Assembly (NCBI GenBank): GCA_013177825.1
Contig: JABLXX010000002.1
Coordinates: 124,001 to 188,000, forward strand
From: Syntrophaceae bacterium
GTDB taxonomy: Bacteria; Desulfobacterota; Syntrophia; Syntrophales; PHBD01
Direction: 5' to 3'
Length of the DNA stretch: 64,000 nucleotides
In this document: positions 12,001-18,437 of the stretch, piece after piece
Numbering within the stretch: position 1 is the stretch's first letter
Layout of the letters: each line of letters opens with the position of its first letter
The notes under the pieces: generated by a model
Databases searched by the model: none
What the model saw: the letters and a program-made list of their open reading frames with translations, nothing else
Told to the model about the DNA's origin: nothing
Translations under genes and position numbers: made by a program

Positions 12001-14931
12001 GGCGTCGGGCCCGAGGATCGCTCCGTGAAGCCGGGCGTGACCCTCCCCGGGGAACTGAACCCGGACCTTCCCGAGGTCGTGATCGACGTCGACGAGTCCA
12101 CCATGACGGACACGCTGAACGTGTACAACGACGCCAGCGTCTCCGACGACACGGGGGTGATGTCGACGCTTCAGCTGCACACCGATTACAGCGTGAAGGC
12201 AGATGGAACCGTGTCGGCGACCCTGATCGGCGGCCTCGGCATGGGGACGGACCTCGTCGTGAACAAGGGCACGGAGGCGGCCCCCGACCTGTTCACCTAC
12301 AAGGGTGGCATTGCCTATACGAACCTCGAAGTCGCCGAAGTGCTCCTCGGGACGGGGAGCGACACCTTCACGGTAACGGGCACGCGGGCCGGGACGGCCA
12401 CGGCCGTCCACGGCGGCGGCGGTGCCGACACCCTGATCGTCACGGGCGGCGGTGGGTCGGCCTCGCCCCTGGTCCTGTACGGCGACACCTCCGAGGACGG
12501 CAGCCGCTACACCTCGACGGGCGGCACCCCCTCCAGTTCCGGCATCCGGTTCGATACCCCCGGGGCCGATACGATCGATGCATCCGCCTCAAACGACGGC
12601 GTTGTGATCTACGGCGGTCCCGGCGACGACCTGATCAACGGCAGCCAGGGGAACGACCAGATCGCCGGCGGCCTGGGCGACGACACGATCGACGGGCAGG
12701 CCGGGAACGACATCATCTACGGCGATTCAGGGTTCAATACCACGCTGTCGAGCCGCACCCTCACGGTGCCGACGACGGAAACCCCGGGGACCGACACGAT
12801 CGAGGGCGGCGCCGGCAACGACATCATCTTCGGCGACCACGGGATCGTCACCCAGGCGGCCTCCGGGCTTCTGGGCACGGGCGGCGTCAACCGGATCGAG
12901 ACAACAAGCGAGGCGGCCGGCCTGGGCGACACGATCCACGGCGGCGACGGCGACGACCGTATCTTCGGCGGCCTCGGGGCCGACGCGATCGAGGGGAACG
13001 GCGGCAACGACACGATCTTCGGCGACCACGGGGTCATGGACTACGTCTCGCGCGATGCGGACAACACGACCGCCGACCTGGCCTACACGCGGAACACGGC
13101 GTCCGGCGGCATCGACACGATTTACGGAAACGCCGGCGACGACACGATTTTCGGCGGCGTCGAGGCCGACCTGCTCTACGGAGGCAACGGCTCGGGCGGT
13201 GCCTCCGTCGTCGGCAGCGACAAGGATACCGTCATCGGCGACTTCGGCCGGATCACCTTCGCCGCCGGTGTCGTCTCCGCCACGGAGACCATCGATCCCG
13301 GCCAGGGGGCCAACGACACGATCGAAGGGAATGCAGACAACGACATCCTCATGGGCGGTTTCGGGTCCGACATGATCGACACGGGCCTCGGGAACGACAT
13401 CGTCTTCGGAGACAACGCGCGGATCGACCACGGCACCGACGGCGCACCGAAGTTCCTGGCAACGACCGACACAGCGGCGAATCCGGCCTTCGGCGGCGCC
13501 GACACAATCACCGCCGGCGACGGGGACAACGCGATCCTGGGAGGCATGGGCGCGGACCGGATCACGGTCGGCTCCGGGCGGAGCATCATCTTCGGCGACA
13601 ACGGCACGATCCGTTACGTGGGTTCGGCGGGACATCTCGTACCGGTCCTTGCCATTTCCACACAGCCTGGAAGCGGCGGCGACGACACCATCGTCGCGGG
13701 GAACGGCAACAAGCACGTGATCGCGGGCTTCGGGGACGATATGGTCACAACCGCCGGCGGCGACGACATCCTCATCGGCGACAACGGCGAGATCCAGTAT
13801 GAGAGCGGCATTCCGTCCCTCGTCCGGTCCATCGATCCCACCAGCGGCGGCGATGACGAGATGAGGAGCGGGACCGGCAGCGACATCCTCATCGGCGGCA
13901 CCGCCAGCGACCACATGTACGGCGGGGATGACAACGACGTCCTGATCGGAGACGGGGGGCAGGTCACCCTGACCTCCGGCGAATGGCTCTACGTCGAGAC
14001 GATCGATCACCACAGCGGCGGCGGCGACGACTATCTCGACAGCGGCTCCGGAGAAGACATCATGTTCGGCGGCGAGATCAGCAACACCTTCGTCGGCACC
14101 CTGGGCCAGGACGTCATGGTCGGAACCTACGGCCGGGTCACCATCATGGCCGGCAAGGTGCAGTCCCTGGTCCGCCTCGACAGCATCGACCTGATCACCA
14201 ATACCATGACATCCCTCGAGGATGGCACGAACGCAGAGTCCGAATCGCTCTGGAGTGGTACCTCCCCGGGAATGGGCGGACAGTCCGGGTCCGGCGGGGA
14301 GGAGAACGGAATGGCGCCGGGGGGGACCGGAGGCACGAATTTCGGCTCCTTCTTCTCGACCGGATCGACACTGCCGGGTGTCTGGGTGGCGACGAGCTAC
14401 GGAACGGAGCTCATGAGGCTGGGCGACGCCGATCTCTTCCAGGATGGGGAGGGGCACAGCGACAGCTATGAGGTTTCGCAGGGCGGATCGTCCGGCGATT
14501 CCGGTTCGGGACAGGGAGCGAATGACCGGGGCTCGGATTCGGGAGCGGGACAGGGAGCTTCCGGTCAGCAGGGCGAGGGAGGCCAGACCTCCGGAGAAGG
14601 GACCTCCGGTGAAACGGGTGACGGGCAGCAGACGGGCGACGGCGCCGCCGGCGGACAGGGGGCGCAGGGCCAGGGCGGCGAAGGCGGCGGTCCGCAGGAA
14701 CCGGAGCCCGGCGACGAAGGCTCGGCGGCCGTGGACGACGGGACGGATCTCGACCGCACGGTCGACATGGGGGCCGGAGCGGCGATGGCGGGCCTCCTGG
14801 GCTGGAAGGTCATCTCCGGCGGGGACCTCGGAAAGAGTGGCGTCATCGACCGGCAGTCGTTCAAGGATCTCGCGGAGAAGCAGGAAAAGAAGCGCTTCAA
14901 GACATGGAAGAGCGCTGGATCCTGGAAATGA
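1..14931 (+). CDS. Giant repetitive surface/secreted adhesin-like protein, 5' end outside window
   Basis: The frame is open from base 1, so the true start and any N-terminal signal lie upstream; about 4,976 residues are visible. Residues are counted from the Met codon at 31. Residues 1-1150 are Ala/Gly/Ser/Thr-rich repeats of about 50-60 residues with a recurring N-D-I/N-T-x-A-x-I pattern, as in leukotoxin/filamentous-adhesin beta-solenoids. Two 'GQxVxY...GLxxGxxYYV' modules lie near 720-800 and 2515-2570. Helical inserts lie near 1670-1710 and 2380-2430, and a Tyr-rich patch near 2020-2031. GGxGxD-type calcium-binding repeats occur at about 3190-3580 and 4170-4706. Three Calx-beta-like repeats lie between, at 3624-3976. 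The C-terminus is a Gly/Ser/Gln linker, a short hydrophobic stretch and a basic tail ending in WK. I infer an exported, Ca2+-stabilised adhesin or matrix protein. No catalytic domain was recognised. Export and modification genes follow on the same strand. Confidence 0.85.
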   Translation, partial: GFGNLIGVGNVNPDVEAAIKGGSYVRTSGAVNLSALDESSIITVGLSIAASGGVAVSGVVGYNRIENSLLAQVAGSTVIAGTSLALTARSDAYIFSFVGGVSGSGIVAAQLSVTVNDIDNDVEASIVNAVVDTVDTRSTVNTGLSVSLTARDASTIDSMAIGLAASGIVGAGGALSKNFIGNAVATSVTSSDVTAGLNVYLTSETIAVIRSFAAGLAGGGAGALQASITLNELRNSTTAVITGSTVTAGYTIQVSASDKAPASVPDYTTSMLIPTDVIADILDLVSDTGVSKTANILSFAGSIGGAGLAAGSAAASDNDIENTIEARITNSTVTSTYSDVVVMAESSAKIVSLAAGIGAAGIAALSASVTTNDIANTTTAAITGTSTVSAGDDVHVEATSGATIDSAAMTLSGALVAALGASVVTNTAGNTTKAYVDGTSAAQKARITKADQVSISASSTTALNGVSLGASIGMVAAGAMVSRSTVDGTTWAYVGDYTEIGQQAGSSVGSLSIAATSTDSAITKAYAVSAGIGAGTGNDAKSTITPDTRASIGNTSLRVTGAVDVAAQASVSAYAETYGVSAGALSVGVSLAEATVSPEVKAYVGGSGSTIRAGSLYVSATETYPTSGYAAKTYATGSSGGLIGINATESTASNTGTVSSYVADGTTLVVADSIAIQATGDSKQYASSDSNTYGLIAAGGNVSDAVSNVTTSAYLGNGVTVSSGTAIGGLTDGGTYYAIVDSKRPFTPATAISDSWINLGSGHGLQTGDTVVYRTGSSTNTAVGGLTAGQEYYVEVSTSDPALVRLYTLVVDVGTGNLVKGTLVTLDASVATGTGHRLDIVNPRLIKLASSFSNATADTPVAIDLSAPAVAGSENTVTPVSSAGTATAIAFSPETDLNATRNTIDVGTDSGLYSGKAVVYSKGAGPTLTITATGDDYNFAKSEAGSGGLVAGSGAESNVTATSSTSAAVADDTNTADAVRTTLDVSSLAIRAQHTARFDSQTNTIQASAVGFSGSWATNVVTSTVDAKIGDNALVTTQDLTIDAINTTRKNLLGADEYNVEAGSGGVLQGNAAESETDIANRTYASVGAGADITVTGDVYNPGDFRLTTYNDVEGYDDVRLDSGGLIVGSGATSAIRADVNDGIVTIEDGATIDTVGEVNLESRTRGVLKVEPQVHTYGLASAAVIDGMARIHSNNQVSVGANVDILAMGDINLLAGRDHYGVLNYFYVTSHGDELNASAVPISDLQSHGEIVQTLGVSVGTGSSLRTARDANLLMDETGTAQIWAYGSGKNWMTALASGIDAMCGSDGISEEMKGGTSTLEAHSTATVNGTIEVGIMKDLALVIGLDGTASVQNGITFTTTQESMVSNLVEELNRWYELLADYSGDPTTTAAYQVEINRILADLTAMGLTETVTENGNTYTVYTGSYVVPYITVDDIWAQAGTINVWADNFYGSGQLLAEGDITVSITNNSPSFLRINRITIPDTIGGVRFNSQSVSSNAAIADLNATGSASSFTSILTSTTGAAPVINITNTFDAGDPVYSGTDYEDSLTPDVELTGEIDAILATVTIRSEGSVVSTASIDAGTLYIISGVDFVQTYTDSLYSVANPGTVWTAVSNIAQNAKVDTTVNGLSTGTALEQAVYSVLHPDASQVSNIIAANNVYISARYLNINGVIQSGIAERAVTIAAAEQAAIDAAETAYSQYRSGARAAAAATAATAGLTTEDFKYFKLANTGTENIDVFWNAELDRLELEDVKIQGGYIELFGQILSTGSGQIKVLDGYGKITVTNQTSNTLVTNLLDTGQGVEGLIRITDTSPDYLIGGLPRVTEYRYVSGQVVKTVFAPGGVSVGTTTQGAAGTNEVQVIAMDAAVTGGTFTLTFNGQTTAALAWNATAAQVQAALSALSTIGAGNVSVSLNGSGDWVVTFQSALGGTNVNPIRTDGSALLAGAAASTDGRTAVYTPQAGMRYYWANGQDYSIQTSTTYASSDWLGIDSLVADPDNIVEGPTRTQVGQIRRLEDGTYVTDTDSGDYGYGYDYSYDYVQITQSTSTYTWAGNIVTVTSADPHLMSTGQKVLLDFTSGDAVNKDGTFTVTVIDDYSYRFLLFGAGTGGDVTVTRVQRNTWEDSTWYGKTTYYCKETLTTPYKDIHVQSVRADRDIGIAFIGYEAGDSNIRVTVTSVGSVLVNDSIQNPEGTTSLTSSSGQLRLINDTAVVGGRNISLGASTGIGADRTLRTNLNDGYTGTLSAVTTTGDIDIREISGDLIVDQVTTSKTTTTTTSNVTLTAHGDILGKDASNLVRGQKVTLTATYGDIGTLGTGGTAVTPGAGAQALRIDTGDADDHSLTATAVGDVNITETTGTLHLNSVVTDGSVRITVESGGLTDANSNEVRDDRTWAQLLALYERMMATGDAADESVAATIAAYEALKTQEYQTYWRYRNSVGGSYDPSQTIALSDAEIDWYTDYYTGQGKTAGEIAIALQTLVNARTASYHVLHRTYGDVSATYDSSWSYDVDDVALHDRVGSAEISGSAVELTSHVFTTGQAVVYHAGGGAIDGLVDGTIYYVVVDASNASVIRLAATLADAGTNTTLGFTWVSGASHWFSDGDVLSQRAKWSEAQLKNSISASILRPKTVSGTSSTIEDPNITGSEVALVVSGEIGSADVTMDITLADINAGLTEEQKVALAAAEKQDVTFYDTDGNVMAPDDVGKTFARLHINVKNDVDFKTEGLLTVSAGTGANLGSEQTADVRVDRITSTAGEVRLKVQGNIVNARTDGGYNVRSDGAVLEAEDGSIGTSAKSFLIDMIEAGRTGALTARAKTDVYLRETSGDLYVSSVYAGTFIDLRSERSLLDADADDATTRTWNIYSPDAYLLAGASGTIGADGSALETDLQGGVLNADAGQSIYLYESAGNLVVGVIKSASANVNLGAALSIHDNDEGVEGNPSPDVIGNSIILTAGFEIGAANDYLDIDTAFSGAGTLTSTSEFNTFLIEISSKATPGAGDEDLSLYSVATNAGTAFITAPTGSIYNGRSDGGSNVVSGKTYLFAGLNIGAEDKRIMTLVDNIEGLATSGSTWITNTSDLTVGGVVPGSEQGFLGGGAVNITASCTIDVTEDVISEADSIVLTATERAADVDDLIVRDGITVWSKTSYVTLRAGDDVTLEEGSFVLAAGKVTISGDYGSADAAGTTIRLLGVVGGSEVEVNGNADDDTIILERTHDTVVYPNAGVQAAVEGTYGNVTNVYAYAGNDTVTLRSVDGQTNVYGGDGEDLLTADTLKTLTSSKYATRDALNLDGQAGTDRYVVNASGTGDYIVNVTDTGAPDDGTDTLTVNGTADDDDFLLRKTFVAVLHGSYDGGYSADVERINYDTSINGRLIVAGGIGADSFFTDDNSAITTLDGGAGADYFQIGQLFGSLRDVAANIAVGDVFETIETTMGFLSRGISYATTVYGGSGNDTFSVYNNIAKLRLEGGDGNDEFVVRAFIMLHSFDPEQQLTEVDGGIGDDYIQYSIKSPISINGGAGYDRVVALGTEANDVFVVTSYGIFGAGINITLDGVEEALEVDGLEGDDTIFVLSTAANMVTTIIGGLGNDTVNVAGDVTGTVISAELEGRSGVINHSVTSDDPAYDGLLVDGIALNVADAETGAVVITESGGGTVVDEDVAGSVDTYTISLATASLDPVEAGDVAYITVSAAKSESEEGALGADTVLLSTDGVNYYDALVLTFDITNWTDSQTIWVKAVSDAVSEGERNVTVSHSVISNRADLDKARINDVMVKVQDDDKAGLVIVESGNNTQALEGATDTFTVRLTHAVAAGETVTVDLAYNAGQLSLDTATLTFDSTNWNIAQTVTVTAVDDATAENTQTSVITATVTSTDPGFTVSEKPTVNVTVVDNDSAGALITQTDGSTRVVQGDATGDTYSIVLTKAPAAGTTVTVKILTDGQTVVSSADARFNSTDGTVTFTEADWNVAAVITVKATDGAPTENNFEMSFPLMSHTLNRIQGPLVVEGGVGPEDRSVKPGVTLPGELNPDLPEVVIDVDESTMTDTLNVYNDASVSDDTGVMSTLQLHTDYSVKADGTVSATLIGGLGMGTDLVVNKGTEAAPDLFTYKGGIAYTNLEVAEVLLGTGSDTFTVTGTRAGTATAVHGGGGADTLIVTGGGGSASPLVLYGDTSEDGSRYTSTGGTPSSSGIRFDTPGADTIDASASNDGVVIYGGPGDDLINGSQGNDQIAGGLGDDTIDGQAGNDIIYGDSGFNTTLSSRTLTVPTTETPGTDTIEGGAGNDIIFGDHGIVTQAASGLLGTGGVNRIETTSEAAGLGDTIHGGDGDDRIFGGLGADAIEGNGGNDTIFGDHGVMDYVSRDADNTTADLAYTRNTASGGIDTIYGNAGDDTIFGGVEADLLYGGNGSGGASVVGSDKDTVIGDFGRITFAAGVVSATETIDPGQGANDTIEGNADNDILMGGFGSDMIDTGLGNDIVFGDNARIDHGTDGAPKFLATTDTAANPAFGGADTITAGDGDNAILGGMGADRITVGSGRSIIFGDNGTIRYVGSAGHLVPVLAISTQPGSGGDDTIVAGNGNKHVIAGFGDDMVTTAGGDDILIGDNGEIQYESGIPSLVRSIDPTSGGDDEMRSGTGSDILIGGTASDHMYGGDDNDVLIGDGGQVTLTSGEWLYVETIDHHSGGGDDYLDSGSGEDIMFGGEISNTFVGTLGQDVMVGTYGRVTIMAGKVQSLVRLDSIDLITNTMTSLEDGTNAESESLWSGTSPGMGGQSGSGGEENGMAPGGTGGTNFGSFFSTGSTLPGVWVATSYGTELMRLGDADLFQDGEGHSDSYEVSQGGSSGDSGSGQGANDRGSDSGAGQGASGQQGEGGQTSGEGTSGETGDGQQTGDGAAGGQGAQGQGGEGGGPQEPEPGDEGSAAVDDGTDLDRTVDMGAGAAMAGLLGWKVISGGDLGKSGVIDRQSFKDLAEKQEKKRFKTWKSAGSWK

Positions 14932-14952
14932 CGGCCGGCTCCTGCGGCATCA

Positions 14953-14983
14953 AGCCCCGCCCGCAAGGCGGGGCTTGTTTTTC
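14953..14983 (+). terminator. Rho-independent terminator of the giant gene
   Basis: A perfect 10-bp stem (14953-14962 with 14968-14977) has a 5-base loop and is followed by a T5 tract at 14979-14983. It begins 21 bases after the giant gene's stop codon. It implies that the downstream export and maturation genes are mostly transcribed from their own promoter, or by limited read-through. Confidence 0.9.
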
Positions 14984-15024
14984 GATCCGGCAGACAGCCG
15001 GAGGCGCCCTGCCAGGGTGAACGG

Positions 15025-16134
15025 ATGGCGAACCTGAAGGCGGAACTCATTCACATTTTCCTCTCCCCGGCGGGGGAGTTCCATTTTCTCGTCCGGGGAA
15101 AGCTGCCGGAAGCGGCGGGGTTCGGCGGACATGACCGTCCGGCCGACAAGAGGATCATCCTGCCGCCCGCTGCCGCGAAACGGCTGGCTCTCGTCCTCGA
15201 AGCGGCCGTGGAGGATTACGAGGCGGAATTCGGGCTGGCACCCGAACCGGGCGCGGACCGCTCTCCGGGGGAGGAGCGGCGGCGGATCATCGACTCCGTT
15301 CAGGGGGAAAAGGCCCGCCGGCTCATCGACCGGATCGACGGGCTCGGCGTCCACTACGGGTTCGAGCAGTCTTTCAAGATGCTGCCGGGGACGCTCCTGG
15401 GCAACCGTTTCCTTGCCGGTTTTCACAGGGAGGCGGCGGGGCGCGGCCTCGAAGGGAAACTGGACGATCTCTGCAGGGCCGTCGGCATGCCGGAGTCCCA
15501 GCGGCTGGAATTCCTCCGGGGCCTCCCCGAGGCGAACATCGTGCTGTTCGGCTTCGAAGAAGGCGAAGACACGTCCCTCTACAAGGCCTACCTGGAATAT
15601 GGACCGGAGTTCCGGCGCGTGATCCGGGATTCCCCGGACGACCCGGGCTCTTTCGTGATCCACCGGGGCTTCAAGTGGGATGCCGGCGACAGCGCCCGCC
15701 ACACGACGGCCCGCTACCTGTGCCACCCCTCCTGGTCCGTGGAGACGATTCTCCGGCGGCTGTCGGAGTCCTTTTACGGCGGCGGCCGGAATCCGGTATA
15801 CGGGATTGTCAGGGGAATCGTGGAGACGGCCGCCCGGAGGATGAGGCCCGAAGAGCATCTCTACGTGGAGGTGGAGGAGGAGGGGAATCCCCGGGTATCC
15901 TTCGACCTCAACCTGTACCGGGCCAACCTGCTCCTGGGAGAGCTTTACCCGTTCCTGCTCATGATGTGCCGGCACCTGTCGATTGACGAGGAGACGTTCC
16001 ACCGTGTCTACGAACCGGCGAAGAAGCAGATCTTCGGGCATGTTTCCGGCGGAACCGATCGCCGGGGACGGGATTTCCTGACCGTCTACTACGGCGTGAA
16101 GGGAAGCTCCCGGCAGGGGCCCGGAGGACACTGA
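15025..16134 (+). CDS. DUF3467-like domain fused to a PatF/LynF-like (ABBA prenyltransferase-like) domain
   Basis: 369 residues, soluble. Residues 8-71 match the small DUF3467 protein encoded at 20251: both carry a 'R-I/V-I-L-x-P-x-A-A-K-R-L' core followed by an 'E-x-x-F-G' end. The remainder (about 95-365) resembles, from memory of the family, cyanobactin peptide prenyltransferases of the PatF/TruF/LynF type. The matching segments are an 'L-I-D-R-I-D-x-L-G-V' segment, an 'F-G-F-E' strand, 'SFDLNLYRANL' near 293, and a 'GHVSGGTDRRGRDF' segment near 337-350 followed by a TVYYG strand. The start ATG is preceded by AGGGTGAAC. It opens a three-gene run with the radical SAM gene 96 bases downstream. 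The prenyltransferase assignment is inference; a non-catalytic ABBA-like fold is possible. Confidence 0.55.
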   Translation: MANLKAELIHIFLSPAGEFHFLVRGKLPEAAGFGGHDRPADKRIILPPAAAKRLALVLEAAVEDYEAEFGLAPEPGADRSPGEERRRIIDSVQGEKARRLIDRIDGLGVHYGFEQSFKMLPGTLLGNRFLAGFHREAAGRGLEGKLDDLCRAVGMPESQRLEFLRGLPEANIVLFGFEEGEDTSLYKAYLEYGPEFRRVIRDSPDDPGSFVIHRGFKWDAGDSARHTTARYLCHPSWSVETILRRLSESFYGGGRNPVYGIVRGIVETAARRMRPEEHLYVEVEEEGNPRVSFDLNLYRANLLLGELYPFLLMMCRHLSIDEETFHRVYEPAKKQIFGHVSGGTDRRGRDFLTVYYGVKGSSRQGPGGH

Positions 16135-16230
16135 ACGGGAAAACAGAAGAAATGAGGCGCCGGCCCTCGGGACGGGGAGCCGGATCGCGGGGACGGAAAT
16201 ACCGTTCCCGGGAGGGGGAATCGGGGGATC

Positions 16231-17175
16231 GTGGAGCGCAAGGTTCCGGTCGGGCGTGTCGACCTGGCGAAGTACATCGTCGTCTCCGTCTGGTTCGGCT
16301 GCAACAATGCCTGCAACATCTGCATGCTCTCGGACATCCGCGGGACGCTGCCGCCCATCGGCTTCGACCGGTACCGGAAGATCATCCGCGACGTCGTCCG
16401 GGAAGAGCGCTTCGAGAACCTGATCCTCTCCGGCGCGGAAGTGACGACCTTCGACGATCTGGACCGGTACGTCCGCTTCGCCACATCCTTCGACTGGTTC
16501 CGGAAGATCCAGGTCCAGACGAACGGCCGGCGCCTCGCCGACCGGCGCTACCTGGACAACCTCGTCGCCTGCGGGGTGAACGAGTTCTTCGTCAGCGTCC
16601 ACGGACTCGAAGAAGTCCATGATGCGATCACCGGTGTGGCGGGATCGTTCCGGGAGACCCTGGCGGGACTCCGGAACCTGGGAGCCTACAGGGGCGTGAA
16701 CGTGATCACCAATACGGTCCTGAACCAGATCAATGTTCGCGAACTCCGGCCGCTGATGAATTTCCTGGCGGGCCTCCGGACCAGCGAGATCCACCTGTGG
16801 AACCTCTTCCCCATGGGAGAGACGGACCGGCAAGACCTCCTGGTGGGTCTCCCGGAGTTCCTGCGGATCCTGCCGGAGATCCTGGAGGAGGTCGGCCCGT
16901 CGGGCAAGCCGGTGGTCCTGAAGAGCTTTCCGGAGTGCCTCCCGGCGGGGCCGCCGGCCGTCTTCGACGACTGGTTTCCCGTGACGGTGCTGCCGAACCG
17001 GTTCTGGCAGGAATTCGGCCGAAGCGGCTTCGGGAGCTGTGTCCACCGGGAGAAATGCGGGGCCCGGGAATGCTGGGGGCTCTCCAACGCCTACCTGCGG
17101 AAATTCGGAGACGAGCGGGAACTCCTGTCGCCCTTCGGTGGGCGGTCCGCCGACCGGTCCCGGGGAGCGGATTGA
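16231..17175 (+). CDS. Radical SAM protein with C-terminal cysteines
   Basis: 314 residues, starting at GTG with a GGGGGATC Shine-Dalgarno-like stretch upstream. The radical SAM signature CNNACNIC places cluster cysteines at residues 24, 28 and 31. It is followed by a GAEVTT segment in the place of the usual GGEP SAM-binding loop. A cysteine group near residues 268-285 (S-C-V-H-R-E-K-C then E-C-W) could bind an auxiliary cluster, as in SPASM or Twitch enzymes. The substrate is unknown. Its position between two PatF-like genes, upstream of a PqqD-like-domain protein, suggests peptide or protein modification rather than cofactor synthesis. Nine bases separate its stop from the next start, so the two genes are probably cotranscribed. 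Confidence 0.75.
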   Translation: MERKVPVGRVDLAKYIVVSVWFGCNNACNICMLSDIRGTLPPIGFDRYRKIIRDVVREERFENLILSGAEVTTFDDLDRYVRFATSFDWFRKIQVQTNGRRLADRRYLDNLVACGVNEFFVSVHGLEEVHDAITGVAGSFRETLAGLRNLGAYRGVNVITNTVLNQINVRELRPLMNFLAGLRTSEIHLWNLFPMGETDRQDLLVGLPEFLRILPEILEEVGPSGKPVVLKSFPECLPAGPPAVFDDWFPVTVLPNRFWQEFGRSGFGSCVHREKCGARECWGLSNAYLRKFGDERELLSPFGGRSADRSRGAD

Positions 17176-17184
17176 GGAACGGCC

Positions 17185-18045
17185 ATGGAACGGCGCGAGA
17201 TCATGACAGCCGGGGATCCCTTCTTCAATTACTGCCTGTGGCAGTACGACCCGGCGGCCCCCTGGGAAGGCAAGATGCGGTCGGCGAACCTGCTGTTCCA
17301 CTCCTTCGAGCACGCCGGGGCCGACGGGCGGATGTTCGACCTGGTCGATCTTGTCCGGCAGGGTATCGGTCCCTCCATGAGCGTCTGGGGCGTGAAGCGG
17401 GCGGGGGAGAGGATCGGCTGGGAATACTATTTCTACGACTACCGGAGGCGGGAGCGGCAGCGGTCCGCGACGAGGGTCCTCCGGGCGATGGCGCCCCTGG
17501 TCCGGTCCACGGCGGCCCTCAACGAGGATCAGCACTATTTCATGTTTTCCCTCGACATCGACGATGCGCTGGTTTCGGGGGGCCGGGACCTGGACGAGAT
17601 CCACATGTACATCGGCAATCCGGGGAGCGCCGTCTCCTCCGGCATCTGCTATTCCGTCACCCCGTCGGGCTCCCGCCTGGAGAACTTCTATTTCTTCTTC
17701 GACGCGGCGCGGCACCGGCAGGACATCCTGGCCAAGATCGCCTGCTCCGCCCAGATCGATTCGACGGCCCTCGACCTCGATGCGATCTACCGGCCGGAGC
17801 TTCGGGACTGCCGGACCGTCTGCCTGGCGAACAAGCAGCGGAGCGACTGCATCTATTTTTCCGGCATCACCGTGGATCAGTTGATCTTTTTCATGAACTG
17901 GCTGGAGTATCCGCGGGGGCTCCGCTCCTTCGTGGAGGAGAACCGGGCGCAGCTCGACCACCTGCTGTACGACGTCGGGTTCGACTACCGGATGGAAGGC
18001 GGGCTGTTGAGGATCGAAAAGAGCGGGTACTACGGGATCTTCTAG
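17185..18045 (+). CDS. PatF/LynF-like protein (putative ABBA-fold prenyltransferase relative)
   Basis: 286 residues, no membrane segment. It starts at ATG after GAGGAAC. The protein is rich in aromatic beta-strand segments (for example GWEYYFYDY near 75 and YFMFSLDIDD near 118). It holds 'SRLENFYFFFD' at about 162-172, which resembles a C-terminal motif I remember from LynF/TruF-type peptide prenyltransferases. The order of strands and helices fits such an ABBA fold, but residue conservation elsewhere is weak, so the assignment is tentative. It is distinct in sequence from the PatF-like half of the protein encoded at 15025. Both probably act with the radical SAM enzyme between them. It is followed by a palindromic intergenic element rather than another coding gene. 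Confidence 0.45.
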   Translation: MERREIMTAGDPFFNYCLWQYDPAAPWEGKMRSANLLFHSFEHAGADGRMFDLVDLVRQGIGPSMSVWGVKRAGERIGWEYYFYDYRRRERQRSATRVLRAMAPLVRSTAALNEDQHYFMFSLDIDDALVSGGRDLDEIHMYIGNPGSAVSSGICYSVTPSGSRLENFYFFFDAARHRQDILAKIACSAQIDSTALDLDAIYRPELRDCRTVCLANKQRSDCIYFSGITVDQLIFFMNWLEYPRGLRSFVEENRAQLDHLLYDVGFDYRMEGGLLRIEKSGYYGIF

Positions 18046-18051
18046 AGTCAT

Positions 18052-18412
18052 GGCGCAGGGGGCTGCCACGGGGGCTCCCGCCGTCGCGGACTTTTTTTCC
18101 ACGATCCGTCATCGACGACCAGGAAGGCTGGAGGGATGGAAAAAAAGTCCTAATTGCTCCTCTGGGAACCCCCGGTCGCGCCCCCGCGAAGGTCGGTCGG
18201 GGAGGGGGGCTTCCCGGAGCGCGAATAGCGGCTTTTTCGGGGCACCCTGCCGTCGCAGCGCAGCGCCCGCAAAGTCATCTGTCTGAGCGCCGCCAGGCGC
18301 GAGTTATGACTTTGCAGCGGAGCGAGACGTTGCAGGGTCGAAAAAACGCTTCTGAGCGCGAGGGAAGTCTCACTCCCGTTCAGGTGCACGCCCCCGTGGC
18401 AGCCCCCGCGCC
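18052..18412. repeat. Palindromic element A with terminal inverted repeats
   Basis: The intergenic stretch 18046-18437 contains no gene but is highly structured. Its ends, 18052-18075 and 18390-18412, are inverted repeats of 23-24 bases differing by a single indel. Inside the left part, 18088-18101 pairs perfectly with 18137-18150 (14 bp). The right part is a nested palindrome: 18244-18250 pairs with 18332-18338, and 18269-18278 with 18306-18315. The left 130 bases are related, in inverted orientation, to the element at 34397-34523, with the stem sequence changed on both sides. No transposase is present, so it resembles a non-autonomous palindromic repeat or a structured RNA. Confidence 0.75.
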
Positions 18413-18437
18413 GAGAACGAGTGGACAACGGCTGCTT

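Noticed and set aside
3481-12411. Several very long minus-strand open frames within the giant gene (up to 1,196 codons)
   Set aside because: They are antisense shadows of GC-rich repeats, with low-complexity Arg/Gly/Val/Asp-rich products and no domains or ribosome binding sites.
12590-14150. The Gly-rich tandem repeats considered as a DNA-level satellite or CRISPR
   Set aside because: The repeats are degenerate at DNA level and keep the reading frame; they encode GGxGxD protein repeats.
14950-18102. A 1,050-codon minus-strand frame over the DUF3467/radical SAM genes
   Set aside because: It crosses three well-supported plus-strand genes and its product is Pro/Arg/Glu-rich without domains.
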